The position numbers were made by a program, and so were the translations under genes. The notes under the pieces are model-generated. The model worked only from the letters and a program-made list of their open reading frames with translations. It searched no databases and had not been told where the DNA came from. Of a stretch of 6,106 nt of DNA, positions 1-6,096 are shown one piece after another. Positions within the stretch are counted from its first letter, which is position 1; the number at the start of each line of letters is the position of its first letter. The stretch spans positions 1-6,106 of the forward strand of contig CANRGF010000061.1 of the NCBI GenBank assembly GCA_947630075.1, read 5' to 3'. This DNA comes from an uncultured Clostridia bacterium. GTDB taxonomy: Bacteria > Bacillota > Clostridia > Christensenellales > UBA1242.

Positions 1-2991
1 TTTGCCTTGATATGTTGATTTGATGGTTACTTTATAGTCGTCTGCAACGGTGAACTTATAGCCACCAGCATAAGAATCAGGCTCAACACCGGTTTTCACA
101 CCAACAATTTCGATTGTTGTGTCTGCCTTAGAGGTGATATCCCCTTCCTCATTTTCAACTTTATAATCAAAGCGAACAACAGAATTTATGTCTGCTTCAT
201 AAATGCCACCAGAAAGTGTTGCACCCTTCACATTGATAGAAGTTAGTTTAGGGCTTTGAATGTTTTCAACTGTGAATGTGTAGGTGAAATATGTGGTGTT
301 GCCAGCGGAATCTCTAGCGGTGTAAACAACATAATATGTGCCGGCTTTAGATGCAGAGATTTTTGCGTTTGAAATTGTGAAAACGCCGTCTTTCACTGTG
401 GTCTTTTTGCCAACAACTTGCTCAAAATCGCTTGGACGAATGGCTGGGTAGCCTAATTCGTCTTCAGAGATTGCGTCCAAATCCTCTTGAGTGATAACAT
501 AGTATTGCAAAGAGATATTTAGAGTTTTATCAGTTGTGTCCTCAAAAGATACTGTTGGAAGAGCAATATCTTTAGGAGCGCCGTCTGTGATATAGAATGT
601 TTTGTCGTTAGAAGTGATGTCATCTTCGCCTTCAACTGCTGTAACTTTAGCGGTTGGAGCATCTTTTTCAGAAGTGTTATCCACGCTAAGAGTTTTGAAA
701 TCTATTGCAACAGTGTTGTTGTCATTAATTGCAACTGCAACTAAGTGAACAAACTTTTCATTGTCTGTCTTTTCAAATGCAACTTCAAATTCGCCATTTG
801 AAACTTCTTTCATTCTTGTGATGTTGTTGTATTTGCTTAGAGCGGACACAAGATTGTCATTATACAAAACATTAGTTTTGAAATTGTCGAAATAATTTGT
901 GGAGTAATCTGGAGTGGTTTCATCTCCTTCCAAAGAGCCACCATGCTCTTTATTTACATTGCCCCAAGAAGCATCTTTTTCTTGCAACAACAATTTAGCA
1001 ATTTCGGCTTTGATGTCTTTTTCAAAAGCCTCGGCTGTTACTGTGGCAGCATCGCCAGACTCTGTGAACAAGAACAAAGCATTGCGAACATTTGCATCAA
1101 CATCATCTTTTGAAACAACTGTGGTGTTGAATGAAGATTTTTCAGCGATTGTGTCCTCATTCAAAGAAAGGCTAACAGTTAAGTTTTTGCTAACGCCTTC
1201 TGTTTCATCGCCAGCAACATTGCCAGCCAATGCACGATCTAACACTTTGAACTTATACGCCCTTGTGCCAGATTCATAAAGGGTTTTTCTTTGAGTGATG
1301 ATATAGTTTCTGCCTGTGGTTTTGTTGAACACTTGATAAACAAGGGAATAATCTTTGCCTGTGTAGTATCCAAGTTTGAAACCATTATAATTAGTGTTAA
1401 ATTTGAAGCGAACAACTTTGTTCATTTTGCCGATGTTAGGGTCGTTTGAAGCATTATAGCCTTCTTCCGTGTCTTTAACGGCAACAACGCCCGTTTCATC
1501 ATCATTTAATTTGATGTTATCAATATAGAACTTATCTAGAGAGTTTGTGTTGCTTTGGAAATAACGAATGAACACATATTCATCATAATCGTAGATGCCC
1601 TCAGCAAAAATTGCTGGGAAGCGAAGCTCTGCATAGCCATAGTATGGAGCGAACTCGTAGATATAATCTTTATTCACATTTTCGCTATCAACAACAACTT
1701 CTTTTGCAACATCTTCACCTTTTTTAAGCACAGGCAAGCCTTCGCTATCCTTCTCCCAAGAAACGGTTTCAGGCAAATCATAGGTGTATGCCCAAGAAAC
1801 ATCAAGAGAATTTGAAGGTAAGGTTACGCCCGTAACATTAAATGTGGCAGATGCGGTTAAGCCATAATAACTCTCGATATAATAGGTGATTTTATAGTCA
1901 TCTGTTAAATCTTTATAACTCTTTGCATTTTCAAAATTTGATAGGAGCAAATCGAAAGTGCGTTGGTTATCTTCCAAAACCAATTTGATGTTTGAATTTT
2001 CTCTTTTGGTGATTTCAATCTTTTTGATTGTGTAGTCAACATTAGTGCTCTTGTTTGTGTTGGCAGTAACGTTAGGGAGCTCAATGCCCTTCTGCCCCAA
2101 TGCCATTGATGGCATTGCAAGATTTTTATCTATTGTTAACTCTGTTGGTGCATCAAAATCGCTCATGACATTGATTGAAAATTCATCATTAGCGTTGTTT
2201 TCGCCACCAAGATATTCATTTTTCACTCTATATGTGGCACTATACTTACCATTTAGGTTGGCAGTAAGCACGCACTTGCCATCTACGAGTGAAACCTCAG
2301 GATTGTCATTTTCCTCTGCTGTTGGGTCGTAAATCTTTGCGCCATTCTTATAGATTGTTGGAGCAACGGTTACATACTCTTCTTCCACGCCCGAAGTGAG
2401 ATAATCGTCTGTGCCGGCGATTTGAACATAAGCATTTGGCAAAGTGATTTTTGCGCCATCACCTGCTTGAGATGGAACTAAATCTTTTGCGCCGTTTGGA
2501 GCAACGAATGTGAGTGTGTATTTAACGCTCTTAACATACACAGACACTGGGCTAGAGAAATAATATTTGCCACCCTCCACATAGCCATACATAACCTTAT
2601 AATAACCGCTATTTAAAGACTTAATACGAATTGATTGGTCGCTGTCTTCGTATTCAAAATATTCTGTGGTGGATTTATCCGACTTGATTTCACAATCGTG
2701 AATTACACCACTGCCGTCTATAACGCGGATGATATAGTCAGTTGGCGCTTTTGAGCCGGTGAGAAGCGGAATTGATAAATTATCGTCCGTTTTATCCTCA
2801 TTGGATAAATCTATAACTGAATTTTCCTTTAATAATTGAATTGCGTTGAAGTCCACTGTAACGTCCGTTGGATCGCTAGCGACTGCAACATTTGCGGATA
2901 TGGCAAAAGGATTAATTGCAAAAACAAAAGCCATAACCAAAAAAGCAAGAACTAGAACAATTTGCTTTATGTGTGATTTGAATTTAGTCAT
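1..2991 (-). CDS. Large secreted Ig-like repeat surface protein, 3' end outside window
   Basis: An open frame of 997 codons runs from an ATG to the window edge with no stop, so the C-terminus and any wall anchor are not visible. The start is set by TAGGAG (2998-3003) six bases upstream. Residues 1-38 form an export signal: basic start (MTKFKSHIK), hydrophobic core about 11-26, likely cleavage after AVA at 36-38; no lipobox cysteine. The rest is beta-rich, acidic and nearly cysteine-free (C100, C240 among few). Ig-like units recur: an I/L-P strand (75, 185, 306, 812) followed by a G-x-Y-xxx-Y type strand (129-135, 248-254, 884-890), with looser DDYK strands at 364-371 and 984-990. The clearest, 884-909, contains YTARDSAGN and resembles DUF5011-type bacterial Ig domains. 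Between units lie a jelly-roll-like stretch (about 398-497, ending FYIDNIKL) and a helix-rich insert (about 620-720). Likely adhesion or glycan binding at the cell surface; exact ligand unknown. Confidence 0.9.
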   Translation of the reverse strand, partial: MTKFKSHIKQIVLVLAFLVMAFVFAINPFAISANVAVASDPTDVTVDFNAIQLLKENSVIDLSNEDKTDDNLSIPLLTGSKAPTDYIIRVIDGSGVIHDCEIKSDKSTTEYFEYEDSDQSIRIKSLNSGYYKVMYGYVEGGKYYFSSPVSVYVKSVKYTLTFVAPNGAKDLVPSQAGDGAKITLPNAYVQIAGTDDYLTSGVEEEYVTVAPTIYKNGAKIYDPTAEENDNPEVSLVDGKCVLTANLNGKYSATYRVKNEYLGGENNANDEFSINVMSDFDAPTELTIDKNLAMPSMALGQKGIELPNVTANTNKSTNVDYTIKKIEITKRENSNIKLVLEDNQRTFDLLLSNFENAKSYKDLTDDYKITYYIESYYGLTASATFNVTGVTLPSNSLDVSWAYTYDLPETVSWEKDSEGLPVLKKGEDVAKEVVVDSENVNKDYIYEFAPYYGYAELRFPAIFAEGIYDYDEYVFIRYFQSNTNSLDKFYIDNIKLNDDETGVVAVKDTEEGYNASNDPNIGKMNKVVRFKFNTNYNGFKLGYYTGKDYSLVYQVFNKTTGRNYIITQRKTLYESGTRAYKFKVLDRALAGNVAGDETEGVSKNLTVSLSLNEDTIAEKSSFNTTVVSKDDVDANVRNALFLFTESGDAATVTAEAFEKDIKAEIAKLLLQEKDASWGNVNKEHGGSLEGDETTPDYSTNYFDNFKTNVLYNDNLVSALSKYNNITRMKEVSNGEFEVAFEKTDNEKFVHLVAVAINDNNTVAIDFKTLSVDNTSEKDAPTAKVTAVEGEDDITSNDKTFYITDGAPKDIALPTVSFEDTTDKTLNISLQYYVITQEDLDAISEDELGYPAIRPSDFEQVVGKKTTVKDGVFTISNAKISASKAGTYYVVYTARDSAGNTTYFTYTFTVENIQSPKLTSINVKGATLSGGIYEADINSVVRFDYKVENEEGDITSKADTTIEIVGVKTGVEPDSYAGGYKFTVADDYKVTIKSTYQGK
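2098..2117. repeat. Near-perfect 20-bp palindrome inside the surface protein gene
   Basis: CAATGCCAT and ATGGCATTG form two exact 9-base inverted arms around a 2-base centre. It encodes part of A-M-P-S-M-A-L in the Ig-like protein (around residues 292-298). It may be chance, or a small mRNA hairpin or binding site; no T-tract follows on either strand, so it is not a terminator. Confidence 0.4.
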
Positions 2992-3023
2992 TTCTTTCTC
3001 CTATAATAAGTTTAGTCTTGTAT

Positions 3024-3052
3024 ATTGTAATAAATTTTTGGAAAATTGTCAA
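3024..3052 (-). promoter_or_regulatory. Sigma-A type promoter of the surface protein gene
   Basis: On the minus strand a perfect -35 box TTGACA (3052-3047) is followed by exactly 17 bases and a -10 box TACAAT (3029-3024), five of six matches to consensus. Transcription should start near 3017, giving a leader of about 25 nt that contains the TAGGAG ribosome binding site. Upstream (3053-3190) the DNA is very A/T-rich, as in an UP element. No operator or riboswitch-like structure was seen in the 2992-3190 gap, so strong constitutive expression is the simplest reading. Confidence 0.8.
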
Positions 3053-3190
3053 TTAAAATAAAGCATTTTTCTAAACTTTTAACACATTTAGTTTTAGTTT
3101 TAAACATAAAAATATTGAATGAAAAAAAACTTGTTATGTCGAAAAACAAAATTTAATAAAAATAATTGCGGTTTTTATCACATTTGCAAT

Positions 3191-3216
3191 AAAAAAAGAT
3201 TGGGCAAGCCAATCTT
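3191..3216 (-). terminator. Rho-independent terminator after the HicB-like/175-aa unit
   Basis: On the minus strand AAGATTGG (3216-3209) pairs with CCAATCTT (3203-3196) around a 5-base loop, then five more T (3195-3191). The T-tract lies only on the minus-strand side. The TAA stop of the 175-residue gene (3217-3215) overlaps the base of the stem. Confidence 0.8.
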
Positions 3217-3742
3217 AAAGTTCTAACTGCTTTTTTGAAGTGTATTCCTTAGGCAAGAAGTTAAATTCTTCACTGCTGGCAAGGAAATATTGCTTTTGAC
3301 GATGGGCTTTCAAGCGCTCTAAAAATTGTGCGTCTAGCAATTTATATCTTTCAAGCAAAATGGTGTTTAGTTTCGCAAAATCAAGAGTTTTTGAAGCGAG
3401 CAAGGTGTTTTTGGTTTCAACCGCCCATGTGCTTGGGTCTAGCAAGCCGGAATTGCTGAAATTGCAAAGGACATTCATATCTTCGGGCGAAGTAACCAAT
3501 CGGGTGATAACCGCCACCTTCTCTTGCACTGTGCGGGGAAGTTCTTTAACGGCGTTTGCGTCCATATAATAAAACTCATAAAGTTTATCAGGCTCGCCAA
3601 ATATTGCGCTTGCATGACGCGGACGCCTTAGCACAACTCTATCGCCATATATTCCCCTGCCTCGCTTATACTCAACTATTTCATAAAAATTATTGATTAG
3701 GAAGTCTAGCTGAGGCCAATTCTGCACATTTACCTTCGTCAA
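3215..3742 (-). CDS. Uncharacterised 175-residue protein, second gene after hicB-like
   Basis: I do not recognise the family. The start is TTG: the frame is closed upstream by TAG (3766-3764), the only in-frame ATG lies far inside (residue 60), and an AAGGTGG site sits seven bases before the TTG. The product looks soluble, with no signal peptide or membrane segment. An N-terminal mixed region (WPQLDFLINNFYEIVEY, 9-25) leads into a strongly basic patch at 26-43 (KRGRG, LRRPRH), which could bind nucleic acid. The C-terminal half (about 110-160) is predicted helical by eye. It starts 25 bases after the stop of the HicB-like gene and shares its terminator, so the two are almost certainly co-transcribed. 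It is not HicA: far too long, and no short dsRBD-like fold with the G-x-S histidine region is seen. A toxin or partner role is only an inference from position. Confidence 0.85.
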   Translation of the reverse strand: MTKVNVQNWPQLDFLINNFYEIVEYKRGRGIYGDRVVLRRPRHASAIFGEPDKLYEFYYMDANAVKELPRTVQEKVAVITRLVTSPEDMNVLCNFSNSGLLDPSTWAVETKNTLLASKTLDFAKLNTILLERYKLLDAQFLERLKAHRQKQYFLASSEEFNFLPKEYTSKKQLEL

Positions 3743-3749
3743 TCTACTC

Positions 3750-3756
3750 CCACCTT
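3750..3756 (-). promoter_or_regulatory. Ribosome binding site that fixes a TTG start
   Basis: AAGGTGG on the minus strand lies seven bases before the TTG at 3742-3740. It differs from AAGGAGG at one base and is well placed, which supports the non-ATG start of the 175-residue protein. A second GGGAG (3751-3747) overlaps it. Confidence 0.65.
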
Positions 3757-3767
3757 TTAACGCCTAA

Positions 3768-4037
3768 TTAATTTAGCGCATCAACCAACAAGCAAATTTG
3801 CTTTTTATACTTCTTTTGAAATTCTTCAAATTTGGTTGGCTTTTCCAACTCGCAATCAAACTTGATTGCGCAATCCACCATTGCGCAAAGATATTCTTTT
3901 GCTTTGATGAAAGCCATTTCAATGCTTTCACCTTCCGTTACGATGCCAACATCTGGAATATGAATAGTGTACCACCCCGTGTTGGTGCCTTTTTCGTCAT
4001 CTTTATATAAAACTGCAGGATAAACTAAATCTTCCAT
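3768..4037 (-). CDS. HicB-like (HicB_lk antitoxin-type) short protein, no DNA-binding tail
   Basis: The 89-residue product matches the HicB-like pattern: Y6-P-A with a charged turn (KDDEKG, 12-17), W22-Y-T-I-H-I-P28-D29 where the family has its second strand and P-D/G turn, T34-E-G36, then an A-x-x-x-A helix (42-51). The tail P67-T...F70-E-E-F...I81-C-L-L-V-D matches the end of the conserved core. In known HicB proteins this partial RNase H fold neutralises the HicA mRNA interferase, and a following HTH or ribbon-helix-helix segment represses the operon. Here the protein stops at LVDALN, so that segment is absent. No hicA lies on either side: 4038-4124 has no gene, and the downstream partner is a 175-residue unknown. 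The ATG is preceded by a G-run (4041-4045), a weak ribosome binding site. It could be an orphan antitoxin, a diverged regulator, or half of a new pair. The family call is firm; the function is not. Confidence 0.85.
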   Translation of the reverse strand: MEDLVYPAVLYKDDEKGTNTGWYTIHIPDVGIVTEGESIEMAFIKAKEYLCAMVDCAIKFDCELEKPTKFEEFQKKYKKQICLLVDALN

Positions 4038-4055
4038 AAACCCCCACTTATGCTT

Positions 4056-4084
4056 ATTTTATCATATTTGATTTTAAATGTAAA
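4056..4084 (-). promoter_or_regulatory. Promoter of the HicB-like/175-aa unit
   Basis: On the minus strand TTTACA (4084-4079) and TAAAAT (4061-4056) are separated by exactly 17 bases; each has five of six consensus bases. An alternative -10, TATGAT (4066-4061), overlaps it. Transcription from the first would begin near 4049, leaving a leader of only about 12 nt. Two direct copies of AATTGTT (4099-4093 and 4090-4084), nine bases apart, lie just upstream and touch the -35 box. Confidence 0.6.
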
Positions 4085-4124
4085 ACAATTTTAACAATTA
4101 AATAAAAATTGATTTAATGCATTT

Positions 4125-5633
4125 TTACGCCTTGATGAGAAGAACAAAAGTGCCTATTTTATCTATGTATAAATTGCTAAACTGGTTCATTTCATATTCA
4201 CGCACAACTGAATAATATTTTGAAATTAGCGCTTCATTTTTTAGGTAATCGCCCTTCTCACAGAGCAAGAAATCCGCCGATTGATTTTCCACTTCATTAT
4301 CAAAACTTGCAAACATTTCAGGGAAAGCATCTTCTTTAAACACATTTTGAGCAAAGAACCTTGCGTTTGGCGTGATTTTGCAAGCGTTATAAAAGCCGTA
4401 ATCATACATTTTATAGCAAAATAGGGTTGGATTTTCAATGCCGTTTTGCTTAGCATAATTAGATATGTCGTCCGCCACAACTAGTTGAATATAGTCACTC
4501 TTCTTATTTATTGCGCGGGTGGATGGGCAAAGGAAATAGCAATAGCCTAAGCCAACAACTAAGCATAGCAGCACGCTAACAACTTTGAAGAAAGCGTTAT
4601 ATTTGATGTGGCAAAACTGTTTGAAAATCATGATAAGACCAAGGCTTGCAAACGGATAAAGCACAACGAAATAGTATATATGGCAATTTTGAAGCATTAA
4701 TATGCCAAGATTTATAAACAAAACTAAGAAATATAGACATGCTTTTTTGCCCATTTCTTTGAAATATAAAAACATTCCAACAAACATTATAGAGCAGCAA
4801 ACATAATCATAAGCAAACAATTTAAACACATTGACCATCACGCCCATATATTTGCTATTATAGGCAAAAAGGTTTAAGTAGAAATATGCCCAAAACATAT
4901 CTTTTAGAGCATGATTGATTATATAATATAAAACGCTTAGAAAGGTGATGATGGCAAAGCCTAAAATCATAAAGCCGATTGAAGCAAACATCTTTTTGAA
5001 ATCTTTATTTTTGATGCTTATTATCAGCCAAATTAAAAGCATTGCCACCAAGCCAACAATGGCGGTGAATTTCACCCAAAAAATTGCTGCCACGCTTGCC
5101 CCAATGAGCATGGAGCGAAGCGGTGAAAACTGCTTTTTTTCTTCAATAAACTCAATGAAGCAAAGCAAAACATACATAATTAGTGGCAGAAAAAATTCTT
5201 CCACAGCCCCGCCACCAGCAAGATTATATGGTGAAGAGATGGCAACGAACAAAACTGTGATTGCACAAACCACGCTTGCAAAAGGCGAAACATATCTGCG
5301 TGCTAGTTTGAAAGTGAGATAAGCAAACACGCCCAAGCAAACCACTTCAAACAAAAGCACCATTATATATGGATTTTTAAACAAGCAAAAGAAGGCGAAC
5401 ACCACATAAAGCAACGGACCTTTTTGCTCAAACAAATCTCGATAAGGGGCTTTGCCGTTTACTATGCCCCGCCCGACTGTGATATACCAATTCACATCTG
5501 TGTTTGTGTTGAATTTATATAAAAACGAGTTTTGGCTGCAAACTGCTAAAAAGCCAAACGCCACCAACAAAAAAAATAAGATTAAAGCAACGGTTTTCAA
5601 ACCATTTAAAACCGAACTTTTTTTGCTTTCCAT
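4125..5633 (-). CDS. GT-C fold membrane glycosyltransferase (GT39/PMT-like)
   Basis: The 502-residue protein has roughly ten membrane helices up to about residue 370 and a C-terminal soluble part of about 130 residues. After the first helix (about 13-32) comes a loop with D46-V-N-W-Y and then G60-K-A-P-Y-R-D-L-F-E-Q-K-G-P-L-L-Y76, the hallmark first extracytoplasmic loop of bacterial GT39-like enzymes; D46 is the likely catalytic acid. G140-G-G-A-V-E-E-F148 and H318-I-Y-Y with P327 are further family-like points. Such enzymes transfer sugars from polyprenyl-phosphate donors to lipids, glycans or proteins outside the membrane; the acceptor here is unknown. The ATG at 5633 is chosen over an upstream TTG (5669) because that TTG is the first three bases of a TTGACA -35 box and has no ribosome binding site. 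The ATG also has none; see the promoter. No convincing terminator follows, so read-through into the HicB-like gene 87 bases on is possible. Confidence 0.85.
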   Translation of the reverse strand: MESKKSSVLNGLKTVALILFFLLVAFGFLAVCSQNSFLYKFNTNTDVNWYITVGRGIVNGKAPYRDLFEQKGPLLYVVFAFFCLFKNPYIMVLLFEVVCLGVFAYLTFKLARRYVSPFASVVCAITVLFVAISSPYNLAGGGAVEEFFLPLIMYVLLCFIEFIEEKKQFSPLRSMLIGASVAAIFWVKFTAIVGLVAMLLIWLIISIKNKDFKKMFASIGFMILGFAIITFLSVLYYIINHALKDMFWAYFYLNLFAYNSKYMGVMVNVFKLFAYDYVCCSIMFVGMFLYFKEMGKKACLYFLVLFINLGILMLQNCHIYYFVVLYPFASLGLIMIFKQFCHIKYNAFFKVVSVLLCLVVGLGYCYFLCPSTRAINKKSDYIQLVVADDISNYAKQNGIENPTLFCYKMYDYGFYNACKITPNARFFAQNVFKEDAFPEMFASFDNEVENQSADFLLCEKGDYLKNEALISKYYSVVREYEMNQFSNLYIDKIGTFVLLIKA

Positions 5634-5639
5634 GCAAAC

Positions 5640-5669
5640 AATATAACACTTTATTTGGATATTTGTCAA
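5640..5669 (-). promoter_or_regulatory. Promoter predicted to give a leaderless glycosyltransferase mRNA
   Basis: On the minus strand TTGACA (5669-5664) is followed by 18 bases and TATATT (5645-5640), preceded by TGT (5648-5646) as an extended -10. Six bases (5639-5634) separate the -10 from the ATG at 5633, so the usual start point coincides with the A of the start codon. No Shine-Dalgarno sequence lies between the -10 and the ATG. Confidence 0.7.
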
Positions 5670-5681
5670 ATAAGTGAAAAT

Positions 5682-5705
5682 AAAAAAACTCCCAAAAGGG
5701 AGTTT
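5682..5705 (-). terminator. Rho-independent terminator of the 116-aa gene
   Basis: On the minus strand AAACTCCC (5705-5698) pairs with GGGAGTTT (5693-5686) around a 4-base TTTT loop, followed by further T to give a run of seven (5688-5682). It begins four bases after the TAA stop (5712-5710) and ends 12 bases before the -35 box of the glycosyltransferase promoter, insulating the two units. Confidence 0.85.
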
Positions 5706-5709
5706 AAGA

Positions 5710-6060
5710 TTAACCTATCTTTTTAATATCTTGCTCGATTTCGGCGCGAGCAAGTTTATCACGCTTAGAAATCTCTTCGCTGAATGGCTCTGCACCCATA
5801 ATTGGGCGAGCCTTTGAAAGGGTTTTTGCAGTTTTATTAACCAAATTTAATTTGTGCAAATACTTTTGATAAATCTCGAAAAACAAGCTTGAAGTGTGGG
5901 TTGAATCCTCGCGGAACTCTTCCCTTAGAGCAACCATTTGCTCCGCATTAATTGCGTTTGCAGGCTCTTTCAACTGGGCAGGCGTAACCTTTATTGCCTT
6001 GATTTCCTTCCTAAACGCTTTTCTACTCCTTGTGTATGGATGTTCATTGACACTTTTCAT
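5710..6060 (-). CDS. Uncharacterised 116-residue charged helical protein
   Basis: I do not recognise the family. The ATG at 6060 is chosen because AAGGAGG lies five bases before it; an in-frame TTG at 6081 would place this ribosome binding site inside the gene. The product is rich in K, R, E and A, with no signal peptide, membrane segment or cysteine. The N-terminus (about 9-27) is strongly basic (TRSRKAFRKEIKAIK). The middle (about 37-90) looks helical, with the aromatic stretch SLFFEIYQKYLHKL. After a P-I-M-G-A-E-P-F turn (88-95) comes a last charged helix ending DIKKIG. This could be a small cytoplasmic nucleic-acid or ribosome-associated protein, but that is a guess from charge alone. It forms its own transcription unit with an extended -10 upstream and a terminator directly after the stop, so it is not in an operon with the glycosyltransferase. 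Confidence 0.8.
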   Translation of the reverse strand: MKSVNEHPYTRSRKAFRKEIKAIKVTPAQLKEPANAINAEQMVALREEFREDSTHTSSLFFEIYQKYLHKLNLVNKTAKTLSKARPIMGAEPFSEEISKRDKLARAEIEQDIKKIG

Positions 6061-6065
6061 ATGAG

Positions 6066-6072
6066 CCTCCTT
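6066..6072 (-). promoter_or_regulatory. Strong ribosome binding site of the 116-aa gene
   Basis: AAGGAGG on the minus strand, five bases before the ATG at 6060, is a full match to the anti-Shine-Dalgarno core. It decides the start against the upstream in-frame TTG at 6081. Confidence 0.9.
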
Positions 6073-6087
6073 TAAATTCAACTTTAT

Positions 6088-6096
6088 ATTATCACA
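6088..6096 (-). promoter_or_regulatory. Extended -10 element of the 116-aa gene, -35 beyond the edge
   Basis: TGTGATAAT on the minus strand is a TGn extended -10 with five of six hexamer matches. The start of transcription would be near 6081, giving a leader of about 20 nt with the AAGGAGG site. The -35 box, if any, lies outside the window. Confidence 0.5.

Noticed and set aside
914..1279. Plus-strand 121-codon open frame
   Set aside because: It lies wholly antisense to the surface protein, has serine/threonine-rich antisense composition, and has no family resemblance or expression signals.
1..2991. A recoded genome (TGA as tryptophan)
   Set aside because: Tryptophan is encoded by TGG and no in-frame TGA occurs in this 997-codon frame, so there is nothing to suggest recoding.
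2846..3061. Plus-strand 71-codon open frame spanning the surface protein start
   Set aside because: It overlaps the signal peptide coding region and the minus-strand promoter, and the minus-strand signals are far stronger.
3053..3190. A small RNA or riboswitch in the A/T-rich gap before the surface protein
   Set aside because: No stable stem, T-tract or conserved-looking core was found. The stretch is simple A/T-rich DNA upstream of a promoter and is not in the predicted leader.
3215..3742. The 175-residue protein as a HicA toxin
   Set aside because: HicA is a small dsRBD-like protein of about 60-80 residues, and neither its size nor its motifs are present here.
4945..5322. Plus-strand 125-codon open frame
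   Set aside because: It is antisense to the membrane helices of the glycosyltransferase, a common source of false frames.
5634..5669. TTG start at 5669 for the glycosyltransferase, adding 12 residues
   Set aside because: The TTG is part of a TTGACA -35 box, no ribosome binding site precedes it, and the added residues lie inside the promoter.
6061..6081. TTG start at 6081 for the small charged protein
   Set aside because: The AAGGAGG ribosome binding site for the ATG at 6060 lies within this extension, and 6081 itself has no such site.
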